Assembly (NCBI GenBank): GCA_902497065.1 | Contig: CABVDH010000044.1 | Coordinates: 1 to 7,909, forward strand | Direction: 5' to 3' | Source of the DNA: an uncultured Collinsella sp. | GTDB taxonomy: Bacteria; Actinomycetota; Coriobacteriia; Coriobacteriales; Coriobacteriaceae | DNA: 7,909 bases | In this document: positions 1 to 6,607 of the stretch, in pieces | Layout of the letters: each line of letters starts with the position of its first letter | Numbering within the stretch: the first letter of the stretch is position 1 | Program-made: the position numbers and the translations under genes | Notes under the pieces: model-generated | Told to the model about the DNA's origin: nothing | What the model saw: the letters and a program-made list of their open reading frames with translations, nothing else | Database searches by the model: none

Positions 1-47
1 GGGCCCTTGCGGCGTAGTCGCTATTTGTTCAGTCCAAGTTTCGGGGC

Positions 48-80
48 GCAGTTCACTGTCCCCTTTGCGGTGGTTTTGGT
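48..80 (-). repeat. Stop-proximal repeat, copy 1 (REP-like)
   Basis: Read on the minus strand, these 33 bases begin ACCAAAACC, contain CAAAGGGGACA and end TGAACTGC. They match 7830-7862 on the plus strand at 30 of 33 positions. Ten less similar bases and then TTGGAC follow at the same spacing in both copies. The copy starts 5 nt after the glycosyltransferase stop codon and has the same orientation relative to its gene as the other copy. Unlike copy 2, no hairpin arm follows. The GGGGACA core recalls short repeats linked to REP-associated tyrosine transposases, but that link is from memory and inferred. The remaining bases 1-47 contain no recognisable gene. Confidence 0.7.
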
Positions 81-85
81 GGTGG

Positions 86-1381
86 TTATTTGGCGCCTTG
101 CATGACCTCGTCAAGGGTAACGTTGACGGCGTGCTGCGTCGGCACCCAGTCGACCTTCAGGAACAGCGCGGCCACCGTGATGGGGATATAGCTGAACATA
201 AAGATCGGGAAGGTAAACAGGTTAGTCACCAGACGCCACTTTTGCACGCAGTGAATGTGCTTGTACTCAAAGATAGTCGTGAGCAGCGCCAGGATAAAGA
301 AGGTCTGATACATCATGGCGAAGGTCATAATGAGCGAAGCGGCGCACGCCTGCATCTCGACTTCGGTAGCCAAGAAACCATGCGAAAGGCCACCCACAAT
401 CAAGAACGTCGCATTGGCGAGCATCGAGATCAGCGATAGCAGCATACCCGGGGCGATCGTCATGAACATGTCGTAGGCGGCAAAGCGATGATAGCGGAAC
501 GTCGACTTGACCAGATGCTTACCGTAGGTAAAGAACACCTGGTAAAAGCCCTTGGTCCAACGCATGCGCTGTTTCCAGGACGCCTTAAACGTCACCGGCT
601 GCTCATCAAAGAACTCCGCCGGCGCATAACCGATGCGGATGCCGTGAATGGCGCAGAACGTGGTGAACTGGATATCCTCGGTCAGCGTATGGAACTGCCA
701 ACCGTGCATGCCCTCGATAACGCTTGCGGAGATGAGGTAGCCCGAACCCGAGACGGCGCAAGACGTCTTGCAGATGTTACGCGCGTTGTTAAGGAAGCGG
801 GCCTCACGCAGATACCAGGTGGCGTTGGCCGCAGAGATCCACGAGCTGCCGAAGTTCTTGGAATTGCGATAGCTCGTGACCACATGGAAGCCCTGGTCAA
901 AGGCATCATTCATCTTGGAGACGTAATCGCGGGAGATAACATTGTCGGCATCGAAGATAAAGTAGCCCTCAAACGTATCGGGATACTCGTTGAGAATGCG
1001 ATCGAAACCAAAGTCCATGACCCAGCTCTTGCCCTTACGGGCCAGGTCATTGCGCTCATAGACGATGGCGCCCGCCTCGCGCGCGAGCTGTGCCGTGTTA
1101 TCGGTACAGGCATCGGCGACCACAAAGACCTCGATGAGCTCGGACGGATAATCCTGGTCCTTGATGGAGCGAACAAGATTGGCGATAACGGCCTCCTCGT
1201 TATGCGCCGCGATAAAGAAGGCATAGCGGTGGAGTTTTTTGGCCTTGGGAGGCGCGACCTCGCCACGAAGAGCGCCGATGACAAAGAAGACCACCTGGTA
1301 CAGAAAGCAGACCGTGAGCAGCGTGACGACAATCTGGTTGAAAATCACGATGGGTGTGTTGGTTTGTAAAAAGGCGAGCAT
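86..1381 (-). CDS. Membrane-bound family 2 glycosyltransferase
   Basis: This 431-residue protein is a processive-type GT2 glycosyltransferase of the family that includes hyaluronan, chitin and cellulose synthases. It would transfer sugar from a nucleotide-sugar donor at the inner face of the cytoplasmic membrane. One N-terminal membrane segment (about residues 10-37) precedes the cytoplasmic catalytic domain. Visible motifs are VVADACTDNT (88-97) with a nucleotide-binding Asp, the metal-binding DAD (144-146), the acceptor-site TED (234-236) and QRMRW (271-275), a Q(Q/R)xRW variant typical of processive synthases. Three or so further hydrophobic segments lie at about 303-330, 345-372 and 387-409. 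The ATG is preceded by GGGAG at a 5-nt gap. The gene follows rluD after 82 bp on the same strand. No exporter, modifying enzyme or partner is visible, so the polymer or glycolipid made cannot be named. Confidence 0.87.
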   Translation of the reverse strand: MLAFLQTNTPIVIFNQIVVTLLTVCFLYQVVFFVIGALRGEVAPPKAKKLHRYAFFIAAHNEEAVIANLVRSIKDQDYPSELIEVFVVADACTDNTAQLAREAGAIVYERNDLARKGKSWVMDFGFDRILNEYPDTFEGYFIFDADNVISRDYVSKMNDAFDQGFHVVTSYRNSKNFGSSWISAANATWYLREARFLNNARNICKTSCAVSGSGYLISASVIEGMHGWQFHTLTEDIQFTTFCAIHGIRIGYAPAEFFDEQPVTFKASWKQRMRWTKGFYQVFFTYGKHLVKSTFRYHRFAAYDMFMTIAPGMLLSLISMLANATFLIVGGLSHGFLATEVEMQACAASLIMTFAMMYQTFFILALLTTIFEYKHIHCVQKWRLVTNLFTFPIFMFSYIPITVAALFLKVDWVPTQHAVNVTLDEVMQGAK

Positions 1382-1415
1382 GCAGGCTCCCAGGAACGCG
1401 TTACGTAAACAATCG

Positions 1416-1445
1416 TATATCTTACCGCAGGCTTACCGAGTTCAA
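1416..1445 (-). promoter_or_regulatory. Candidate promoter for the glycosyltransferase gene
   Basis: On the minus strand TTGAAC (1445-1440) is followed after 18 bases by GATATA (1421-1416), a fair match to a sigma-70-type -35/-10 pair. It lies in the 82-bp gap after the rluD-type gene, about 35 bases before the glycosyltransferase ATG. No terminator hairpin is evident in the gap, so read-through from lspA-rluD is also possible. This is a match by eye only. Confidence 0.35.
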
Positions 1446-1463
1446 GAAACCACCTAATACCGG

Positions 1464-2477
1464 CTAGGCTTCGAGCAGGCCGAGCTGCGGGACGATGTCG
1501 TCGCCAGCGGCAGTGCGGCCGAGCGAACGCGGGGCCAGATCATCCAGAACCGCCGCAAGATCCCACGGCAGCTCATCACGGCACTCAATGCGCTCCCCCG
1601 TCACGGGATGGTCGAATGCAACACGCCAGGAATGAAGGAATTGCCTGGTCAGGCCCTGGTCGGCGCGCGCATCGCACTTGCCGTAAAGTGGATCGCCCAC
1701 GCAGGCGTGGTTGATATGACGCATATGCACGCGAATCTGATGCGTACGCCCGGTAAACAGGTGACACTCGACAAGCGTGTAGCCGTCGTCAAAGCGCGTG
1801 GAGTCAAAGCGCTCGAGGACCTTAAAGGTCGTAATGGCCTGACGGGCAAAGGGGTCGTCCGAAACCGCCATCTTGACGCGGTCGCGCGTGGAGCGGGCAA
1901 TACCGGTGTTAATGGTTCCCTCGTCCATGGCGATGTGCCCGTGAACGAGCGTGATATAGCGACGATCGAGCGTGCGCGTGCGAATGAGATTTTGAAGCGC
2001 GCGCTGGGTGTCGTCGTCCTTTGCCGCAAGCATGAGACCCGAGGTATCGCGATCCAAACGATGCACGATCCCGGGGCGGTCCTCACCCTGCACGGTACCC
2101 AGATGGTCGATACCGCAGTGATAGACCAGGGCATTCGCGAGCGTACCGCTCTCATGACCATGCGCAGGATGACACACCAGGCCACGCTGCTTGGAGAGCA
2201 CAATGAGATAGTCGTCCTCATAGCGAATGTCGAGCGGGATGGCCTCGGGAATCACATCGGTGGGATCGTGCGGCTCGGGCAAATCGACCGAGATGCGATC
2301 GCCGGCTCGCACGGCGTACTTTTTAGACAGACAGGTCTCGCCATTGACAGCGACGGCGCCGCCCTCGATCAGATGCGCACAGGCAGAACGCGTGGGACAG
2401 CCGTCATTGGCGCCCAGATAAGCGTCAAGACGCTGACCGGCGGCATCGTCGGCAACAAGGATATGGATGTCGGCCAT
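1464..2477 (-). CDS. RluA/RluD-family pseudouridine synthase
   Basis: The 337-residue protein isomerises uridine to pseudouridine in RNA, by family homology in 23S rRNA. An N-terminal S4-like RNA-binding domain (about residues 14-65) is followed by the RluA-type catalytic domain. The catalytic motif HRLDRDTSG is at 139-147, with Asp142 the expected nucleophile. RRY at 172-174 supplies the conserved Tyr, and TGRTHQIRVHM at 242-252 is the third family motif. The length matches RluD (about 325 residues) with a slightly longer C-terminus. The ATG shares one base with the lspA stop (TAATG), and AAAGGA lies 10 bases upstream inside lspA, indicating translational coupling. An lspA-rluD pair is common in bacteria. 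The exact rRNA target (RluD sites versus another RluA-type site) cannot be read from sequence, so no symbol is given. Confidence 0.93.
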   Translation of the reverse strand: MADIHILVADDAAGQRLDAYLGANDGCPTRSACAHLIEGGAVAVNGETCLSKKYAVRAGDRISVDLPEPHDPTDVIPEAIPLDIRYEDDYLIVLSKQRGLVCHPAHGHESGTLANALVYHCGIDHLGTVQGEDRPGIVHRLDRDTSGLMLAAKDDDTQRALQNLIRTRTLDRRYITLVHGHIAMDEGTINTGIARSTRDRVKMAVSDDPFARQAITTFKVLERFDSTRFDDGYTLVECHLFTGRTHQIRVHMRHINHACVGDPLYGKCDARADQGLTRQFLHSWRVAFDHPVTGERIECRDELPWDLAAVLDDLAPRSLGRTAAGDDIVPQLGLLEA

Positions 2478-3076
2478 TAGCGCTCATTCCTTTCGCGAAT
2501 CTTGCGGGCACGCTCCCCACGCTGCTGGGCCTTGCGCTTAGCGCGGGCCTCATCACGGGCATTGAGCTCGGCAGTCGCATCGACTTCGCGGGCAGCAGGG
2601 CTCAAGAACATGTAGCCGATGAGGGCAAGCACGACGCCTACGGTGATGCCAATATCGGCCACGTTAAAGACGGGGAAGTCGACGAAGGTGGTGGCAATAA
2701 AATCGGTCACGAAGCCAAAGGCCAAACGATCGATAGCGTTGCCGATAGCACCGCCCGCAACCATCGCCATGCCCACAACCTCAAGATGGGCGAGCTGGGG
2801 TGCACGAACGAGGTACACGGCAATAGCGATAATGACCGCCAACGCCAGAACGGCAAACGCGATGCCATGCCCCTCGCCCATGCTAAAGGCAGCGCCGATA
2901 TTGCGGACAAACAGGAAGTCGATCACGCCTGGGATGACGGTCACATGCAGTGCATCGCCCACGGCACGAACCGCAAGCTTGGTCAACTGGTCAACAAGCA
3001 GCACAACCAGCGCCACCCCACCAGCAACACCCAACCGCCAACGCAAAGGCGGCGTCATATCCCCAGTACGACCCAA
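2477..3076 (-). CDS. lspA: Lipoprotein signal peptidase (signal peptidase II)
   Basis: LspA is the inner-membrane aspartic peptidase that removes signal peptides from diacylglyceryl-modified prolipoproteins. The protein shows four hydrophobic segments (about residues 15-36, 67-90, 96-115 and 136-158). The family motifs are VDQLTK (28-33), RNIGAAFS (58-65), GGAIGNAIDR (108-117) with catalytic Asp116, and FNVADIGI (137-144) with catalytic Asp141. The TTG start at 3076 has AGGGG 6 bases upstream. An ATG at 3058, six codons in, is the alternative but has only a poorly spaced GGGG. After the last membrane segment a tail of about 38 residues (162-199) is rich in Arg, Lys and Glu; E. coli LspA (164 residues) lacks such a long tail. 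The gene leads a two-gene overlap with the pseudouridine synthase. Confidence 0.95.
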   Translation of the reverse strand: MGRTGDMTPPLRWRLGVAGGVALVVLLVDQLTKLAVRAVGDALHVTVIPGVIDFLFVRNIGAAFSMGEGHGIAFAVLALAVIIAIAVYLVRAPQLAHLEVVGMAMVAGGAIGNAIDRLAFGFVTDFIATTFVDFPVFNVADIGITVGVVLALIGYMFLSPAAREVDATAELNARDEARAKRKAQQRGERARKIRERNER

Positions 3077-3128
3077 CTCAATCCCCTACCCTCAAGAACA
3101 TCGAATTCCGTTTAACGCAATTAACCAT

Positions 3129-3134
3129 CTTATA
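3129..3134 (-). promoter_or_regulatory. Candidate -10 element for lspA-rluD
   Basis: On the minus strand TATAAG sits about 52 bases upstream of the TTG start of lspA and downstream of the terminator-like hairpin at 3197-3227. A promoter is expected here if that terminator works. No convincing -35 hexamer is seen at 16-18 bases, so the assignment rests mainly on position. Confidence 0.3.
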
Positions 3135-3190
3135 TTGCCACACGCAGAGCGCACGACATATCCACCAACACAAGCGAAATAACCAGCTAA

Positions 3191-3227
3191 AAACGAAAGC
3201 GACATTCCGAATAACGGAATGTCGCTT
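3191..3227 (-). terminator. Probable intrinsic terminator for ileS
   Basis: AAGCGACATTCCG (3197-3209) and CGGAATGTCGCTT (3215-3227) form a perfect 13-bp stem around a 5-base loop. On the minus strand the stem is followed by TCGTTTTT, a T-rich tail. On the plus strand the following bases are not T-rich, so it should act on transcripts coming from ileS. It lies about 220 bases beyond the ileS stop codon and before the lspA leader, dividing the two transcription units. Confidence 0.7.
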
Positions 3228-3232
3228 AATAG

Positions 3233-3259
3233 CTTTCGACTAAAAGCGCAAGTCGAAAG
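3233..3259. repeat. 9-bp hairpin beside the terminator
   Basis: CTTTCGACT (3233-3241) and AGTCGAAAG (3251-3259) are perfect inverted repeats around a 9-base loop, 5 bases from the 13-bp terminator stem. There is no T tract on either side in a position to make it a stand-alone terminator. It may be a transcript-stabilising or auxiliary hairpin at the 3' end of the ileS message. The following 3260-3305 holds nothing recognisable. Confidence 0.45.
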
Positions 3260-3305
3260 AAAGCCTCTAGCTCCAGCAATGGAAACGCCGCGTTATCGTC
3301 ACCAA

Positions 3306-3415
3306 CAGCGAAAACGTCCCTAAGCGAGCAAGGTGACGTGAAAGAGGAGGGAAGCGTACTTTGGTACGCGACCGACGATTGAACGTCAGATTGCCGCTTA
3401 GGGGCGTTTGCAGCG
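3306..3415. repeat. 100-nt structured palindrome flanked by CAGCG direct repeats
   Basis: The outer arms 3312-3326 and 3395-3409 pair over 15 positions, 14 Watson-Crick plus one T3317/G3404 that is a G-U pair only in a plus-strand transcript. Moving inward, and after one bulged base, GCAA (3328-3331) pairs with TTGC (3391-3394). A 2x2 internal loop follows, then TGACGT (3334-3339) pairs with ACGTCA (3383-3388). An asymmetric, purine-rich internal loop (3340-3353 against 3370-3382) leads to an apical hairpin GCGTAC-TTTG-GTACGC (3354-3369). CAGCG occurs immediately outside both ends (3306-3310 and 3411-3415), like a 5-bp target duplication. No open reading frame is implied. It could be a small mobile or REP/MITE-type intergenic element, or a structured RNA. 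The direction of transcription is not settled. Confidence 0.65.
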
Positions 3416-3418
3416 TCG

Positions 3419-3453
3419 GTAGGTTACGGCGCTCTACGAACGCCGTAACCTAC
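3419..3453. repeat. 13-bp hairpin spanning the ileS stop codon
   Basis: GTAGGTTACGGCG (3419-3431) and CGCCGTAACCTAC (3441-3453) are perfect inverted repeats around a 9-base loop. The ileS stop codon (TAG on the minus strand, 3452-3450) lies inside the 5' arm of the transcript hairpin. No T tract follows on the minus strand, so it is not a canonical terminator. It may protect the 3' end of the message or be part of an inserted repeat. Confidence 0.5.
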
Positions 3454-6251
3454 AGCGCATCAGCGCAGCGCTTACAGATATGAGCGTGGCCGTTGTACTC
3501 GCCAACGGTGGTGCGGTAGTTCCAGCAACGGTCGCAGCACTCGCCCTCGGCAGCTTCAATGGCAACGGAGAGTTCCTCGCCCTGGGTCAGCTCAACATCG
3601 GAGACGATGTAGAACTCGGCCAGGTCGACGGCCTTGTCGCCGGTCAGCAACGCGTACATCTCGGCGGGAACGACCGCCTTGACGCGGACCTGCTGACTCT
3701 TGGTGAAGGTGCCGGCGGAGCGGGCATCCTCAAGGGCCTTGGTCACAGCGCTACGGAGCTCGAGCGAAGCCTCGAGCATACCCTCGAACTCATTGGCCTC
3801 GTCGACCGTGATGGGCGACTTGTACCAATCGAGCAGCGCGGCGTACTTCTGGTGATCGACGCAGCCGGCGGGCGCATAGGCCATGGCCTCGTCGACCGTG
3901 TAGGACAGGATCGGCTGCAGGTCGCGCATGAGCATCGAGAAGAGCTCGGCAAGCACGGTCTGGGCGCTGCGGCGCTCGAGCGAGCCGGGCTTGTCGCAGT
4001 ACAGGCGGTCCTTCAGGGCGTCGAGGTACACGTTGGAAAGCTCGGTAACCACGAAGTCGTAAAGCGCACGGTAGGCGCGCGGGAACTCGTAGCTGGCGTA
4101 GGCGTCGTCGACCTCGGCCTGGACCTGGGTCAGACGGGCAACCATGAGCTTGTCGAGCGGCAGCAGGTCGGCAAAGGCGACGCCGTCGGTCTCGGGCTCA
4201 AACTGGCCCTCGAGCTCGGAGAGCAGGAAGCGCAGCGTGTTGCGGAAACGACGGTAGGCATCGGACGTACGAGCGAGAATCTCGTGGTCGATGGAAACGT
4301 CGGAGCTGGTGTCGACGGAGGCAACCCACAGGCGGATGATGTCGGCGCCCATCTCGTCACAGACCTTATTGGGGTCGATGACGTTGCCGAGCGACTTGGA
4401 CATCTTGCGGCCCTGGCCATCGAGCGTGAAGCCCTGCGAGACGACCGCCTTGTAAGGAGCATGGCCGTTGGCGCCCACCGAAGTGAGCAGCGAGCTCTGG
4501 AACCAACCGCGATGCTGGTCGGATCCCTCGAGATACACGTCCGCCGGGTACTCAAGCTCGGGGCGATACTCGCAGACGGCCTTCCAGGAAACGCCGGAGT
4601 CCCACCACACATCGAGGATGTCCTTATCGGCCTTGAGGTGATGGCCGCCGCACTTGGGGCAGACGCAAGCCTCGCCCAGGTAGCTCTCGGGAGCGTCAGT
4701 GAACCAGGCGTCGGAGCCCTTCTCGTGGAAGAGCTTGATGACGGCGTCGAGCGTGGCGTCGTTCATGACCTTCTCGCCGCAGTCGGCGCAAGTGTAGCTG
4801 GGAATAGGCACGCCCCAGTTGCGCTGACGGCTGATGCACCAGTCGGGACGCTGCTCGACCATGGCGCCGATGCGGTTGGCGGCGTGAGCCGGATACCACT
4901 TGACGTTCTCGCGGACCTCTTTGCCAGCCTGCTCGCGCAGACCGGTCTTGTCCATCGAGACGAACCACTGGTCGGTAGCACGGAAGAGCACCGGGTGCTT
5001 GCAGCGCCAGCAGTGCGGATAGCTGTGCGTGATCTTCTTCTCGAGGACCAGGGTGCCGCGCTCGCGCAGGAACTCGATGATGTGCGGGTTGGCCTCGTCG
5101 GTATCCATGCCGCTGAAGGGGCCACCGGTGCCAAACTCCTCGCCGGTATAAAACTTGCCGTCGTCATCGACCGGCATGCAGATGTCGGTGATGCCCTCCT
5201 TGAGGCAGGCAAAGTAGTCGTCGACGCCGTGGCCGGGCGAGTTGTGGACGATACCGGTACCGTCATCGACACCGACGTAATCGGCCAGCAGCGCCACGCC
5301 CTCGAAACCGTCAAAGATCGGCTGCTTATAGTGAATGTGATGGAAGGTCTCGGCGGGAACCACATAGGGCTTGCCGTCGACCACAACCGGGGTGTACTCC
5401 CAGCCAAACTCCTCGCAGCACTTGGGAGCCAGGTCCTCGAGCATGACCTCGGCGCGGCCGTCGTGCTCAACGGCGACGTAGGCGGCGCCGGGCTTGAGAG
5501 AAACGGCCTGGTCGGAGGGGATGGTCCACGGCGTGGTCGTCCAGATGATAAAGTCAACCGGGCCGTCGAAGTTCTCGAGGCCGGCGGGCCTGGAGGTCAT
5601 CTCAAAGCGCACGAAGATGGACGGGCTCGTCTCGTCGGAGTACTCGATCTCGGCCTCAGCAAGTGCGGTGTGGCAGTGCTTGCACCAATGGACGGGCTTG
5701 TGACCGCGATAGATCATACCCTTATCGAACATGGCCTTGAAGACCTCGATGTCGGCAGCGTCATGCTGGTGATAGAGCGTCAGGTAGGGGTTGTCCCAGT
5801 CGCCAAGCACGCCCAGGCGACGGAAGCCGGCCTTCTGCAGCTCGATGTTCTCGACAGCGAACTTGTTGCAAAGCTCGCGGATCTTAGCCGTGGAGGTCTG
5901 GTTGAACTTCTCGGTGCCGAGCTTCTCCTCGACCTTATGCTCGATCGGCTGGCCATGGCAGTCCCAACCGGGGACATAGGGAACCTCATAGCCCTGCATC
6001 ATCCAGTAACGGTTGATCATGTCCTTGGAGATCTTGTTCATGGCGTGGCCGATGTGGATCGGGCCGTTGGCGTACGGAGGGCCGTCGTGCAGCACGAACT
6101 TCTTGTGACCCTCGTTCTTCTTCAGAACCTGCTCGTAGACCTTGTTGTCCTGCCAGTCCTTGAGTCGCTTGGGCTCGGACATGGAAAGACCGGCACGCAT
6201 GGGAAAACCGGTCTTGGGCAGATTCATCGTCTGCTTGTACTCGTTTGCCAC
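3450..6251 (-). CDS. ileS: Isoleucyl-tRNA synthetase
   Basis: This cytoplasmic class I synthetase attaches isoleucine to tRNA-Ile and hydrolyses misacylated Val-tRNA-Ile. From the GTG start it is 933 residues, close to E. coli IleS (938). HIGH is at 66-69 in PYANGPIHIGH. The CP1 editing domain includes the WTTTPWTIP threonine-rich stretch (237-245) and GHGVDDY (340-346), with the editing Asp at 344. LEGSDQHRGWF (574-584) and KMSKS (616-620) complete the active site. A C-terminal zinc site has Cys906, Cys909, Cys926 and Cys929. A second CxxC pair (488/491 with 531/534) looks like a zinc ribbon in the catalytic half. The GTG at 6251 has AAAGGGG 4 bases upstream, and the protein then begins MANEYKQTMNLPKTGFPMR as in relatives. 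Any longer start would run into the upstream T-box terminator. Expression is expected to depend on uncharged tRNA-Ile. Confidence 0.98.
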   Translation of the reverse strand: MANEYKQTMNLPKTGFPMRAGLSMSEPKRLKDWQDNKVYEQVLKKNEGHKKFVLHDGPPYANGPIHIGHAMNKISKDMINRYWMMQGYEVPYVPGWDCHGQPIEHKVEEKLGTEKFNQTSTAKIRELCNKFAVENIELQKAGFRRLGVLGDWDNPYLTLYHQHDAADIEVFKAMFDKGMIYRGHKPVHWCKHCHTALAEAEIEYSDETSPSIFVRFEMTSRPAGLENFDGPVDFIIWTTTPWTIPSDQAVSLKPGAAYVAVEHDGRAEVMLEDLAPKCCEEFGWEYTPVVVDGKPYVVPAETFHHIHYKQPIFDGFEGVALLADYVGVDDGTGIVHNSPGHGVDDYFACLKEGITDICMPVDDDGKFYTGEEFGTGGPFSGMDTDEANPHIIEFLRERGTLVLEKKITHSYPHCWRCKHPVLFRATDQWFVSMDKTGLREQAGKEVRENVKWYPAHAANRIGAMVEQRPDWCISRQRNWGVPIPSYTCADCGEKVMNDATLDAVIKLFHEKGSDAWFTDAPESYLGEACVCPKCGGHHLKADKDILDVWWDSGVSWKAVCEYRPELEYPADVYLEGSDQHRGWFQSSLLTSVGANGHAPYKAVVSQGFTLDGQGRKMSKSLGNVIDPNKVCDEMGADIIRLWVASVDTSSDVSIDHEILARTSDAYRRFRNTLRFLLSELEGQFEPETDGVAFADLLPLDKLMVARLTQVQAEVDDAYASYEFPRAYRALYDFVVTELSNVYLDALKDRLYCDKPGSLERRSAQTVLAELFSMLMRDLQPILSYTVDEAMAYAPAGCVDHQKYAALLDWYKSPITVDEANEFEGMLEASLELRSAVTKALEDARSAGTFTKSQQVRVKAVVPAEMYALLTGDKAVDLAEFYIVSDVELTQGEELSVAIEAAEGECCDRCWNYRTTVGEYNGHAHICKRCADAL

Positions 6252-6255
6252 GGTA

Positions 6256-6262
6256 CCCCTTT
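6256..6262 (-). promoter_or_regulatory. Ribosome binding site that fixes the ileS GTG start
   Basis: On the minus strand AAAGGGG ends 4 bases before GTG at 6251-6249. It lies downstream of the T-box terminator, so it is present only in read-through transcripts. A small GC-rich hairpin (GGGCG/CGCCC, 6271-6284) stands between the terminator and this site. Confidence 0.75.
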
Positions 6263-6294
6263 CATGTCGTGGGCGCGCACGCCCGTTGGGCACC

Positions 6295-6332
6295 AAAAAA
6301 GCGCCCGTCCCTACAAGCTGGGACGAAGCGCC
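6295..6332 (-). terminator. T-box leader terminator upstream of ileS
   Basis: On the minus strand CGTCCC (6325-6320) pairs with GGGACG (6311-6306) around an 8-base loop. The helix is extended by GCGC/GCGC (6331-6328 with 6304-6301) across a small internal loop. Six T follow (6300-6295). The 5' arm of this terminator is also the 3' arm of the antiterminator helix, so the two structures exclude each other. Confidence 0.88.
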
Positions 6333-6600
6333 ACAAAACGGACTGTACGCCCGCAAAAGCTCTTCGTTTAACCACCCAGCTTAGATGCCCTCGCCCGCGT
6401 ATTCGCGCGCTCGCATCCGTTACTCGGCTGGCCTGTATCGACGACCATCTCGGCGATATCTACTAAGACGAGCCTGTGCGACGCGTCCGTTGGGACCGCA
6501 GCTCCGGGGTGATTTTCATCGGTCGCATGCACGGGTTCTCAGCGCTCCCCGCTCTCTGTAACATGCGGACGGCCGACTACTCGTCCCCATCAACGCTTAT
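6295..6600 (-). ncRNA. T-box riboswitch (isoleucine) controlling ileS
   Basis: This is the 5' leader of ileS. Stem I is closed by CGTT/AACG (6595-6592 with 6491-6488) and GGGAC/GTCCC (6587-6583 with 6496-6492). The upper stem CGCATG/CATGCG (6567-6562 with 6529-6524) carries the AGAGAGC distal-bulge sequence typical of T-boxes. The specifier region reads GATGAAAATCACC, with AUC (Ile) at 6513-6511, agreeing with the downstream gene. The antiterminator pairs AAGCTGGG (6382-6375) with CCCAGCTT (6322-6315) and ACGAAG (6367-6362) with CTTCGT (6328-6323). The only interruption is the 7-base bulge TGGTTAA (6374-6368). TGGT can pair with the ACCA end of uncharged tRNA-Ile, which would block the terminator and allow ileS transcription. 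The family consensus bulge is UGGNACC, so the last three bases are unusual. Both limits are approximate at the 5' side. Confidence 0.93.
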
Positions 6601-6607
6601 GCGGAGT

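Noticed and set aside
488..2480. Long plus-strand frames opposite the glycosyltransferase and the pseudouridine synthase
   Set aside because: They mirror conserved genes and show no domains of their own; typical spurious frames in GC-rich DNA.
3231..3259. CRISPR or tandem repeat array in the ileS-lspA gap
   Set aside because: The repeats there are inverted and of different sequence; there are no regularly spaced direct repeats.
6252..6356. A longer ileS start at 6356 adding 35 residues
   Set aside because: The extra codons run through the T-box terminator and its T tract, have no family similarity, and the GTG at 6251 has a well-placed AAAGGGG.
3480..6371. A 963-codon open frame on the plus strand opposite ileS
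   Set aside because: It is the antisense shadow of a highly conserved GC-rich gene; its translation is low-complexity Val/Gly/Leu with no family motifs, while ileS on the other strand is unambiguous.
6488..6500. A plus-strand TGGGACCGC resembling the T-box core TGGNACCGC, suggesting a T-box for the dehydrogenase
   Set aside because: These bases are the complement of the 3' closing strand of stem I of the minus-strand T-box; no specifier, antiterminator or terminator is seen in the plus direction.
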